Assembly: GCA_964499425.1 (NCBI GenBank)
Contig: CAZCLD010000033.1
Coordinates: forward strand, 1 to 14,938
Length of the DNA: 14,938 nucleotides
DNA from: JAQBYK01 sp964499425
Lineage (GTDB): Bacteria > Patescibacteriota > Gracilibacteria > UBA1369 > LOWO2-01-FULL-3
Reading direction: 5' to 3'
The position numbers and the translations under genes were made by a program. The notes below the pieces were generated by a model that saw only the letters and a program-made list of their open reading frames with translations, ran no database searches and had not been told where the DNA came from. Of this stretch, positions 1 through 7,089 are shown piece by piece. Within the stretch, counting starts at the first letter, position 1; every line of letters starts with the position of its first letter.

Positions 1-2
1 CT

Positions 3-146
3 AGTGCTAAAGGAAATAGAGCTGAGACGGCTTGGAGTTACGATGCCTCTAAAACCCAGGAATTTGTTGCTAAATTGGAGGGGGAATATAGTCAGCCCAA
101 CATTGCCAAACCACTCGGAGTACTGCGGAGCGTCTTTATGGAGTGA
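3..146 (+). CDS. C-terminal tail of an unidentified protein (5' end outside window)
   Basis: An open frame enters from the left edge and ends at TGA 144-146. The visible 47 residues contain stretches such as AWSYDASKTQEFVAKLEGEY and end in RSVFME. No family is recognisable from this fragment. The stop overlaps the GTG start of the next gene by four bases (GTGA, 143-146), which is a common arrangement for translational coupling in an operon. An alternative is that this frame and the next belong to one gene split by a frameshift: the next frame is also open upstream of its GTG, back to a TAG near position 92, and reads plausibly there (AERLYGVKRVSGD). The sequence alone does not decide between these. 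Confidence 0.5.
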   Translation, partial: SAKGNRAETAWSYDASKTQEFVAKLEGEYSQPNIAKPLGVLRSVFME

Positions 147-3085
147 AGCGTGTTAGTGGAGATAACTATGAATATAGCCAGACTACGCCGGAAGGAAAGA
201 TAGGCATTGCAGAATATCTTGGGCGACGTGGTTTTGTAATTGAGGGTGATCCTGAGTCGGGTAGTTTTAAAGCGGTGAAAGGAGAGGAAGTTGTGAGATT
301 TAAGGCTAAGGCAGAAGCAGAAACAGAAACGGAAGGTGATGCCAAACCTATGGAAGGTGTAACTGAAGCTGAGGCTGGAGCTGAAGTGGAATCTGAGTCT
401 TTGTCTGGCATGGACTTATCCAGTCTTGATGTAGGGAAGCTTGAATCGCTTCTCTCCCAAGAAAATCCATCGGCAAGTGAAATAATTGCGGAATTCAAAA
501 AGGTTCCTGCTTTAAAAGCACTGCTTGAAGCCGATGCGGGGGTTAAGGATAGAATAACTATCGAAACTCATGTGCAGAGAGTTATGGGGCAGTTTGAGAA
601 ATATCTAGCTAGCCAGGATTTGCCACCAGGTACTGATAAGAATTTTTATCGTGTGCTCTTTGTTTTACATGATATTGGAAAACCGATAGCGATTGAAAGA
701 GGGGATAAAGAACTTCAACATGAAGAGACTGCTCCAATTATGCGCGATGTTTTATCCAAGTTGGGTTATTCTCAGCAAAAAATAGATTTCATGGTTGCGA
801 TGATTGATGGAGATCCTGTCGGAGAAACTATTAGAAAAAAATCCTCACCAAGAGAAGCTGCTGCAGAAATGGCAAAAACTGCACATGATCTTGGTATTCC
901 TGTGGGGCAGTTTTATGAAGCTGTAAAAATATTCTATATGGCTGATGCCTCTAGTTATACCAGTGATGCGGGTGGTAGCGGTTCTCTTAATAAACTTTTC
1001 TCTTTTGATCAAGAAAATGGGCGAGTTTCCATTACTCCCAACAAAGCAAAAGCTTTAGATCTTCTTGGGTTAGAAGTACAAAAAATCCAGGACGCTCGTG
1101 ATATTGGAATGATTACCTCGGGAGAATTGGCAGATTATCGAGTCGAACATCTGGGAGAGGTACAAGCGGCTGCAGAGAATCTATCAAAACTAGATTCTCA
1201 AGAGAGAAATGCGCGGATAATGGAGATTTTTGGTAGAAATAAAGTAAAGGCTGTTGTTATTGCTGGAGAAGTTTCAGCTATTCTTGAAAAAGCTTCTTTT
1301 GGTACTGAGATGGAGAGTAATCTTGAAAACATAGATCGGTATCGCCAGTCAGAACCTGAGATTCAACAAACTGTTGAACGTATTGAGGAGCTGCGGCAGC
1401 ACGAGGATAAAGATGCTCAGTACATTATGCTGACGCTTCTCTACAACGAAAATCCTGCACTCTATGTGGCAGCCATGGAGCGTTTTACCTATGATATCTC
1501 TGCTGAAAGATCTAGAGCGAATAGAGAAGCAAAAGTTGAACAAGTGTTGGAAGGGTATTCTTTGGAAGAAAGGAGAGCTATTGATCAGTTACGAGGTCGC
1601 ATTGAGACCGAGGTTACTTCGCAGATGTTGGATACTCATGGTACTGATTTGGATTCACTTTTTCATATAATTGGAGATGGAGGGTTGTCATCGGGTCATG
1701 AGCGTATGGCTCGGGGACAAGAGATCAAAGGTGTAGCTGGTGATGATATTAAACTTGCTGGTTCTCTTTCGACTTTCTCATATCTGGGTTCTTTTTGGGA
1801 TGCTCCAGGTAAAGATGTGTTAATTACTCTCGACCGTGATTTTGTTGAATCACAGGGAGCTGATCAAAGTTTCTATACCTCGGAAGACTTTGTTTTGAAG
1901 TTTACCAAGGGTTTTGATGTTGCAAAAGAAGCTCGTAGAGCATCAGTTGATCAAAAACTTGCGGACGTGATGTCTCGTGGAGATATGAAAGGTTACTTGA
2001 GTTATAAAATGGCTGAGCATATTTTTGCAGAGGCAAAGGCTAGAGGGATTCCTCTTAGAGATATCCCTAAAATGGATCTAGTAAGCGGACTTGCCTCTTT
2101 TGTTAAAGACAATAGTGATATTACTAAATTGCCAGATACTATGCTTGGTGGTCGTCCTGAGGGGCATCTTAAATTTGAAGTGCCGCTTGAACAAATGCAA
2201 ATTAAAGTGCCTAAGGTGAAAGTTGCTGATCTACTTCTAGACGTGAATAAATCAATTGCTAAAATTGAAAAGAGACTGAAGGGAAAGAATCCTGATACAT
2301 TAGATCGATATGCTCGTCGAGAATATCAATTGCTTCAAGCACAAAAAGCAAGGTATGAATCAATCGTTGAACAAACCCCCGATATTACAATGCGTGGTTT
2401 AGTACTTAAGCATATACAAGAGACGACTGATTCTCTTCGACAAAGATTGGATGCAAATCCTAATGATGTGGAAGCAAAAAGGGCATTGCAGAGAATAGGA
2501 AAATTAAAGCCAGAGCAAATACTCGAATTCGAAAAAGGAGGCCTAAGGGCTGATCAGGATTATAGAAGGAAAGAATATCTGGAGGATGCTCTGGGCATTG
2601 AATTGTCAGATAAAGTTGCTTTCAATGAGTACAAAAAAATCCAAGTGATTAGATTACCTGATCAAACCCATGTCTATCACGAAGATGCTCGTTTTCTTAG
2701 CGCATTTAGGGCTCATCTACAAGAACAAGGTATCCCAGCAGATTCTATGAAGATTAAAGGGAATAAACTGATTGTCCAAAATTCTCAGCAGTCTCATGAT
2801 TTTGCTCAGAGTGCTCGTCAATTTATTGAGAAGCATTTGGCTGCACCTAAGTCTAAGCCTAAGCAAAAGGCAAAACCAAAAATGGAAATCGCGATTGATC
2901 GCAAATTGATTGGTCCAATAGTAAAAGTTCTAAATGGAGCTGGTTTATCAAAGAAGGATTTTGCTGGGATGAAGGGGCTTTTGCTTAAGAAGGGCGCAGA
3001 CGCTATAGCGCTAATACGTAGACAAAACAAGCTTCCGCTTGCATCTTTAACACAACTTGAATTAGTATTTCAGACTGGGAATTAA
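143..3085 (+). CDS. Large multidomain protein with an HD phosphohydrolase domain
   Basis: A 980-aa protein whose only recognisable part is an HD metal-dependent phosphohydrolase domain at about residues 138-275. The signature is visible as ETHVQRV (H143), LHDIGKP (H176, D177), QHEE (H193) and a late aspartate in YMADAS (D268), giving the H...HD...D pattern that binds metal in this superfamily. HD domains hydrolyse phosphate esters of nucleotides, second messengers or RNA ends; the substrate here cannot be told. An acidic, Glu/Ala/Thr-rich linker (about residues 54-86) precedes the domain. After it come about 700 residues that are mostly charged and helical-looking (for example 700-800), a Lys/Pro-rich linker (900-913) and a short C-terminal helical module. 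There is no signal peptide or membrane segment, so it is probably cytoplasmic. The GTG start overlaps the previous stop by 4 nt; no Shine-Dalgarno motif is evident. The length is far beyond a plain HD enzyme, so this is probably a fusion or scaffolded protein. Confidence 0.75.
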   Translation: MKRVSGDNYEYSQTTPEGKIGIAEYLGRRGFVIEGDPESGSFKAVKGEEVVRFKAKAEAETETEGDAKPMEGVTEAEAGAEVESESLSGMDLSSLDVGKLESLLSQENPSASEIIAEFKKVPALKALLEADAGVKDRITIETHVQRVMGQFEKYLASQDLPPGTDKNFYRVLFVLHDIGKPIAIERGDKELQHEETAPIMRDVLSKLGYSQQKIDFMVAMIDGDPVGETIRKKSSPREAAAEMAKTAHDLGIPVGQFYEAVKIFYMADASSYTSDAGGSGSLNKLFSFDQENGRVSITPNKAKALDLLGLEVQKIQDARDIGMITSGELADYRVEHLGEVQAAAENLSKLDSQERNARIMEIFGRNKVKAVVIAGEVSAILEKASFGTEMESNLENIDRYRQSEPEIQQTVERIEELRQHEDKDAQYIMLTLLYNENPALYVAAMERFTYDISAERSRANREAKVEQVLEGYSLEERRAIDQLRGRIETEVTSQMLDTHGTDLDSLFHIIGDGGLSSGHERMARGQEIKGVAGDDIKLAGSLSTFSYLGSFWDAPGKDVLITLDRDFVESQGADQSFYTSEDFVLKFTKGFDVAKEARRASVDQKLADVMSRGDMKGYLSYKMAEHIFAEAKARGIPLRDIPKMDLVSGLASFVKDNSDITKLPDTMLGGRPEGHLKFEVPLEQMQIKVPKVKVADLLLDVNKSIAKIEKRLKGKNPDTLDRYARREYQLLQAQKARYESIVEQTPDITMRGLVLKHIQETTDSLRQRLDANPNDVEAKRALQRIGKLKPEQILEFEKGGLRADQDYRRKEYLEDALGIELSDKVAFNEYKKIQVIRLPDQTHVYHEDARFLSAFRAHLQEQGIPADSMKIKGNKLIVQNSQQSHDFAQSARQFIEKHLAAPKSKPKQKAKPKMEIAIDRKLIGPIVKVLNGAGLSKKDFAGMKGLLLKKGADAIALIRRQNKLPLASLTQLELVFQTGN

Positions 3086-3098
3086 GGCCAGCTTATGA

Positions 3099-3104
3099 TA
3101 TAAT
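3099..3104 (+). promoter_or_regulatory. Extended -10 promoter element for the 259-aa gene
   Basis: A perfect TATAAT (3099-3104) is preceded by TGA, giving an extended -10 (TGnTATAAT). The -35 position 17 bp upstream (3076-3081, TGGGAA) is poor, which an extended -10 can offset. Predicted transcription would begin about 5 nt before the ATG at 3116, leaving almost no leader and no room for a ribosome-binding site. Confidence 0.5.
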
Positions 3105-3115
3105 TAAGCGAAATT

Positions 3116-3895
3116 ATGAGTACTCAAAAAGAAACAGCAGAGGGGCCTACAACTCCGCGGGAGAAGGCACACGAAATTGTCCAAATACTTGAGAAAGATG
3201 TTGAGGGCATTTATGCGCTATTTGAAGATAAGGGGCTTTATTACAGCGATCCTACTCTTCATAATTTGGAATCCACTATTACTTCTGGACTTTCAAGAGT
3301 TAAAGCAATGCTTGCTTCCCCTTCTGGTGAGCCTGATGAGATTGATAGTATATTGGAACATCTTGATTATCTTATTCAACAAAAAGATCTTTTCTACCTG
3401 AGAAAGGCTGTGATGGATGGTGATACTAGTTTACCTTTGGGTTTAAAGAATATTACTGAGCTTGGTCCTGCTGAGGCTTCTTTGAGAGAGTTCCCGGGAT
3501 CAAAAGTAGCTATTGGGTTAAATCCTGGTATAGCTGATCCTCCAAGTGTTCAGGGGTTTTTGCCTTGGGAAGATGGTACGGGTCTTAAACTAGATTTGCT
3601 TTTGGCTGACTCAGGTCAAACTCTTGCAGAAAAAGCTGTTGCAATTGCCCAGACTAGGCCAAATGATTTGTTAGTCTACAAAGATGGTGAGCTAGATGCC
3701 TTTCTTGCTGCTCAAATTATTAGTGGGGAACTTGAAGTGGATGATGAAACTAGGAATCTTCTGGTTGAGGCCATTAATCTAGATCAGGGGACGTCTACTA
3801 CTGGAGGTAGTGATGCTCAGCAGTTGTTTGATTTGTGGAGAAGTAAAGACATGAATGGTTTGATGGAACTCTTGAAACCAAAAAAAAAAACGTAG
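3116..3895 (+). CDS. Unknown 259-aa protein, possibly the N-terminal half of a frameshift fusion
   Basis: I do not recognise this protein. It is soluble and acidic, with a helical N-terminal half (about residues 15-105) and a central region rich in Gly and Pro (about 125-160, including ADPPSVQGFLPWEDG). The C-terminal third is helical and ends in KPKKKT. No signal peptide or membrane segment is visible. The ATG sits just behind an extended -10 box and has no Shine-Dalgarno motif. The last codons run through eleven consecutive A residues (3880-3890) and stop at TAG 3893-3895. A -1 slip, or one extra A, in that run would bypass the stop and continue into the ADP-ribosylglycohydrolase frame, making one protein of about 766 aa. 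It may therefore be an accessory domain of that enzyme, or a separate upstream gene in the same transcript. Confidence 0.65.
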   Translation: MSTQKETAEGPTTPREKAHEIVQILEKDVEGIYALFEDKGLYYSDPTLHNLESTITSGLSRVKAMLASPSGEPDEIDSILEHLDYLIQQKDLFYLRKAVMDGDTSLPLGLKNITELGPAEASLREFPGSKVAIGLNPGIADPPSVQGFLPWEDGTGLKLDLLLADSGQTLAEKAVAIAQTRPNDLLVYKDGELDAFLAAQIISGELEVDDETRNLLVEAINLDQGTSTTGGSDAQQLFDLWRSKDMNGLMELLKPKKKT

Positions 3896-3903
3896 ATAAG
3901 ATA

Positions 3904-5415
3904 TTGGGTGGTACGTCTCTTAGTGTTTGGGAAACTCTCTATTATTCACAGGAAATAATTGGAGCTGGAATTGAAGGTGTCTCTCAAGAGCAGCTGATGG
4001 CGATGGGTTATTCTAAAAGGGCTGTTCAGGAACGAATTGCTATTGGGCTCATTCTCACCCAACCTAATTTAGAAAAATATGAGGATGTTCTGGTTCATAT
4101 CTTATTGAAGGGGTCTGGTGATGAAGCGGTGCGCTGGAAAATTGCAGGTGCTCTAGCTGATTATGTGCCTAAATCTGCATCTAATCATAGGGCTATACTT
4201 GCTTATTGCAGAAAGTGTTTTAGAAGGAAATCTCGAACGGGCTGGTATATAGCTTTAAATCTGGCTAGAAATGGCAGATATCCAGAGTTGAATGATTTTC
4301 TTTTAGGTTTTTTAAAGATTAAAAAAGTGAATCCTGAATTTCAAGTATTGATGATTGGCTTTGGGCCCGCAATCTTGGGGGAAGATTGGAAAGATATACT
4401 GGCGGATAATCTGGATTTTTCAAATCCTGTTGTGGCTGAAACCTGGGCACGTGAAGTAGAAGGAGAAAAGAAGCCACCACCAGAAATTGGTATTGATCTT
4501 AAAGAGAGAGAAGATCAAATAAAAGGCGCTCTTTTGGGCCATGTAGTTGGTGATGTTATTGGTGCTCCTGTAGAACTTATGAAGCTTGAGGAAATCAAAC
4601 GTCGTTATGGAGTGGTAGATGATTTAGTCCAAAATGATCAGGCCCTTCTTCCAGACGGTGAATACACGGATGATTCTTGTCTTGCTTTTATAGGTATGGA
4701 TAACATCGTAGCGAACAGCAATTTTGAACTCATTGATTATGCAAGACGTTTGGGTGAGCAGGCAGTGATGATGGATGGTGGCCAAGATTGTGATCGTCAC
4801 TTTTCTCATCGTACTACCATGTGTATGCGTCATCTTTCAATGGGACAAGATCCTCGATTTACAGGTTACGAATCCGGCAAAAATGGTGCTGCAATTCGTG
4901 TTCTTCCATTAGTTGTCCTCGATTTGTACGATCCTCAGGATAATCTTCGCAAGAATGTCGAAGAAGCTTGTGGAGCTACACATATCGATGAAGTTGCACA
5001 GGAGGGTGCTTATTTGCTGGCACTTGCATTGCGCGAATGTTTTGAACTGAATGGTGGAGATCCTTCGATGTTGATTGATAAATTAATTGAGGAATGTCAG
5101 GTGGAAATGATTAAGGAAAAGCTTGAGCTTGCTCGTCGTCTTCTCGCAGAAGATGCTTCTTTTTCTGAGGCTGCTAGTGAGATAGGAACTGGATCACGTA
5201 TAGAAGAAAGTCTTCCCTATACTCTTTTCTGCTTTCTTAAGAATCCAAAAGATTTCAAAAAAGTTGTTGTTTCTGCCATTAATGTGGATGGTGATTCAGA
5301 TAGCTTGGCAGCAATGGCTGGTTCGCTTTGTGGCGCTCTAAATGGGGCTGATTCTATTCCAGGGGAGTGGGTTGAAAAAATTGAATGTAAGGACAAAATT
5401 GAATCATATTTTTGA
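3904..5415 (+). CDS. ADP-ribosylglycohydrolase (DraG/ARH family) with a helical N-terminal domain
   Basis: The C-terminal 300 residues match the ADP-ribosylglycohydrolase family, which removes ADP-ribose from proteins or nucleic acids using a two-Mg centre. Visible landmarks are GALLGHVVGDVIGAPVE (208-224), the metal motif GEYTDDS (252-258), KNGAAIRVLP (326-335), a histidine in ATHIDE (H360) and the second metal motif NVDGDSDSLAAMAG (460-473, D462/D464/D466). The tail NGADSIPGEWVEKI is also typical. Residues 1-190 are not part of the catalytic fold and look like HEAT-type helical pairs (for example RWKIAGALADYV and TGWYIALNLARNGRYPELNDFL). The only start near the beginning is TTG 3904, without a ribosome-binding site; the first in-frame ATG is at 3997. 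The frame is open upstream to 3847 and joins the previous gene if the A11 run is shifted by -1, so the true N-terminus may lie in that gene. Confidence 0.85.
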   Translation: MGGTSLSVWETLYYSQEIIGAGIEGVSQEQLMAMGYSKRAVQERIAIGLILTQPNLEKYEDVLVHILLKGSGDEAVRWKIAGALADYVPKSASNHRAILAYCRKCFRRKSRTGWYIALNLARNGRYPELNDFLLGFLKIKKVNPEFQVLMIGFGPAILGEDWKDILADNLDFSNPVVAETWAREVEGEKKPPPEIGIDLKEREDQIKGALLGHVVGDVIGAPVELMKLEEIKRRYGVVDDLVQNDQALLPDGEYTDDSCLAFIGMDNIVANSNFELIDYARRLGEQAVMMDGGQDCDRHFSHRTTMCMRHLSMGQDPRFTGYESGKNGAAIRVLPLVVLDLYDPQDNLRKNVEEACGATHIDEVAQEGAYLLALALRECFELNGGDPSMLIDKLIEECQVEMIKEKLELARRLLAEDASFSEAASEIGTGSRIEESLPYTLFCFLKNPKDFKKVVVSAINVDGDSDSLAAMAGSLCGALNGADSIPGEWVEKIECKDKIESYF

Positions 5416-5440
5416 TTCTTTTGACACAGAAGTGTAATAT
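5412..5440 (+). promoter_or_regulatory. Promoter for the first small membrane-protein gene
   Basis: A -35-like TTGATT (5412-5417) and a -10-like TAATAT (5435-5440) are separated by 17 bp. The -35 overlaps the stop codon of the glycohydrolase gene. The predicted start site is about 24 nt before the ATG at 5471, so the shared 16-nt leader element at 5451-5466 would be transcribed. Confidence 0.4.
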
Positions 5441-5450
5441 GTGGGGGATG

Positions 5451-5466
5451 TATTTCTTAACCTCAT
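5451..5466 (+). promoter_or_regulatory. Conserved 16-nt leader element, copy 1
   Basis: The sequence TATTTCTTAACCTCAT lies exactly 4 nt before the ATG at 5471. It matches 15 of 16 bases with the sequence in the same position before the paralogous gene at 12519. It is not a Shine-Dalgarno sequence. The element may control transcription or translation of both paralogues, or may be a remnant of the duplication. Confidence 0.5.
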
Positions 5467-5470
5467 TTTT

Positions 5471-5857
5471 ATGGAAACATCAATTCTTGTAGCGAAGATT
5501 CTGGGGATTGCCTATATCTCAATAGGTCTAGGTGTTCTTTTCAGTCCTGGCCATTACAAAAAACTCTTTTCTGATTTTGATAAAAATCCTACTTTTGTTT
5601 ATCTTGGTGGGATAATGGCATTGTTGGCTGGATTTTTGATTGTAAATTTCCACAATATTTGGATAAAAGATTGGGTGGTGGTAATTACAGTGGTTGGTTG
5701 GTTAGCTTTGGTAAAAGGTGTACTACTGCTTATTGCACCAAAGGTTATACTTGGTATGTCTAAGCCTTTACTTAAGAATCTCAAGCTGATTGGATTATTT
5801 GCCCTGGTTTTGGGCCTTTTGGTCAGCTATCTTGGATTTTCTGTTTGGGTTGGATAG
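5471..5857 (+). CDS. Small integral membrane protein, paralogue 1
   Basis: A 128-aa hydrophobic protein with about four membrane-spanning stretches: IAYISIGLGVLF, FVYLGGIMALLAGFLIV, VVVITVVGWLALVKGVLLLIA and LIGLFALVLGLLVSYLGF. A short polar loop containing KLFSDFDKNP follows the first span. I do not know a named function. It is clearly related to the protein at 12519-12905: both are exactly 128 aa and share the span pattern, a K-x-F-x-DF-(D/N)-K loop, and the LVKG...L..PK motif after the third span. I chose ATG 5471 over the in-frame GTG 5441 because it gives the same length as the paralogue and places the shared leader element identically. The gene has its own promoter-like sequence and is probably transcribed alone. 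Confidence 0.75.
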   Translation: METSILVAKILGIAYISIGLGVLFSPGHYKKLFSDFDKNPTFVYLGGIMALLAGFLIVNFHNIWIKDWVVVITVVGWLALVKGVLLLIAPKVILGMSKPLLKNLKLIGLFALVLGLLVSYLGFSVWVG

Positions 5858-5874
5858 AGAGAATGCATGCTACT

Positions 5875-5903
5875 TTGCTGTTAACTAAAAGATTTGTTAG
5901 AAT
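5875..5903 (+). promoter_or_regulatory. Promoter for the kinase-deaminase gene
   Basis: An extended -10, TGT followed by TAGAAT (5898-5903), lies 17 bp after a weak -35-like TTGCTG (5875-5880). The predicted start site is about 20 nt before ATG 5931. The leader is AT-rich with no Shine-Dalgarno motif. Confidence 0.4.
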
Positions 5904-5930
5904 CTCGACAAGATTTTAACAAGTTTTATT

Positions 5931-7004
5931 ATGATTATTGGTTTAACAGGCTCAATGGGCTGCGGAAAGGGGGAAGTTGTGAAGATTCTGGAGAAGAAGG
6001 GGTTTGAGTATATTACTCTCTCTTCGATGGTGAGAGAAGAAGCGCGGAAGAGAGGTATTGCTGAGGAAAGAGAAAAGCTTATGGAGGTCGGAAATTCTAT
6101 GCGTAGTGAAGGGGGGCCTGGTGTTTTAGCGCAGCGTGCGCTTAAAAAAATCCAAGAATCTGACCATGATAAATGGGTTGTGGATGGTATTCGTAATCCA
6201 GCGGAAGTTGATGCCCTAAAAGAAGGGAGGGATGTTCATGTTGTTGGGGTGATGGCGGAAAAAGATCTTTTGGTGGAGCGGATACTGAGTCGAAAAAGGG
6301 ATAGTGATCCGACTGTTAAGGATGAGGTGATTCGCAAAATTGAGCGAGAATTGGGGGTTGGGGAGCCTGAAGATGGACAGCAAGTTGAGAAATGTTTGGG
6401 AAAAGTTGATAAGATGATTGATAACAATGGGACTCTTGAAGATCTGGAGCAACAATTTGTAGATTTTTACAATATGGTTCAGCGTCCTTCCAAGGACAAG
6501 TATTATTTGGATTTGGCGCGGAGTGTTTGTAAGAGGGGGACTTGTACGAAAGTTGAAATTGGAGCTGTGATTATCCGCGATGATCAGGTAGTAGCTACGG
6601 GATATTGTGGAGCGCCTCGCGGCACTAAGAGCTCACAAGAACATGGGTTTTGTCTACGCAAAAAACTGGGTATTCCCTCGGGGCATCGTTATGAGATGTG
6701 CAGAAGTGTCCATGCTGAGCAAAATGCGATAATTAATGCTGCACGTTCAGGAACAAGCTTGCTTGGTGGGGACATGTACATTTACGGAAAAATCCAAGGT
6801 GATGATGAGGAAGTGGTTTTAGATGCTTTCCCGTGTTTTATTTGTAAGAAAATGCTTATAAATTGTGGATTAAACAGAGTGATTTGTTCCCTTAAAGAAG
6901 GAGGATACAAGATTTTTGAGGTGGCAGGGTGGATAGAGCAGTGGAAGAAGAATGATATTATCGATGATAAATTCCAATATGGTGAGCGGACTGACGGAAA
7001 ATAG
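5931..7004 (+). CDS. Fusion of a P-loop kinase-like domain and a dCMP deaminase
   Basis: Residues 1-180 form a P-loop NMP-kinase-type domain. It has a glycine-rich loop GSMGCGKGE (7-15), where the usual Ser/Thr after the lysine is Gly, and a VVDGIRNPAEVDAL strand-loop (83-96). That second motif resembles the UPF0200/dephospho-CoA-kinase-like group. Residues 185-340 are a zinc cytidine/deoxycytidylate deaminase: TGYCGAPRG (223-231), the catalytic HAE (H261, E263) and PCFIC (C302, C305). dCMP deaminase converts dCMP to dUMP, the precursor of dTMP, in the cytosol. Stand-alone dCMP deaminases are about 150-190 aa, so the protein is about twice the usual size. A comparable kinase-like N-terminus is, from memory, present in fungal dCMP deaminase (DCD1). 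The kinase half may bind nucleotide as a regulatory module or be a second enzyme. The deaminase assignment is firm; the role of the N-terminal half is not. Confidence 0.88.
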   Translation: MIIGLTGSMGCGKGEVVKILEKKGFEYITLSSMVREEARKRGIAEEREKLMEVGNSMRSEGGPGVLAQRALKKIQESDHDKWVVDGIRNPAEVDALKEGRDVHVVGVMAEKDLLVERILSRKRDSDPTVKDEVIRKIERELGVGEPEDGQQVEKCLGKVDKMIDNNGTLEDLEQQFVDFYNMVQRPSKDKYYLDLARSVCKRGTCTKVEIGAVIIRDDQVVATGYCGAPRGTKSSQEHGFCLRKKLGIPSGHRYEMCRSVHAEQNAIINAARSGTSLLGGDMYIYGKIQGDDEEVVLDAFPCFICKKMLINCGLNRVICSLKEGGYKIFEVAGWIEQWKKNDIIDDKFQYGERTDGK

Positions 7005-7027
7005 ATATTAATTTGGTGAAGTATAAT

Positions 7028-7056
7028 TTGACTTAAGTTGCATATTTATGTATGGT
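7028..7056 (+). promoter_or_regulatory. Promoter for the PLP-enzyme gene
   Basis: A -35 TTGACT (7028-7033, five of six consensus bases) and a -10-like TATGGT (7051-7056) are 17 bp apart. The start site would be near 7063, leaving a leader of about 27 nt that is AT-rich and lacks a Shine-Dalgarno motif. Confidence 0.4.
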
Positions 7057-7089
7057 TTTGCCCTTTTTTGAATTTTAATTAAATCAAAT

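Noticed and set aside
166..498. Open frame on the minus strand inside the HD protein gene
   Set aside because: It is low-complexity Ser/Ala/Pro sequence caused by the acidic repeat-like linker on the other strand, with no independent start signals.
5421..5426. Perfect TTGACA before the first membrane-protein gene
   Set aside because: No -10-like sequence lies 16-18 bp downstream (GGGGGATG there); the pair TTGATT/TAATAT with 17-bp spacing fits better.
5441..5470. GTG 5441 as the start of the first membrane protein (138 aa)
   Set aside because: ATG 5471 gives exactly the paralogue's length, and the GTG would put the shared leader element inside the coding sequence.
7022..7027. Perfect TATAAT between the deaminase and PLP genes
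   Set aside because: There is no -35 at the right distance and no TGn extension; the TTGACT/TATGGT pair just downstream is better placed.
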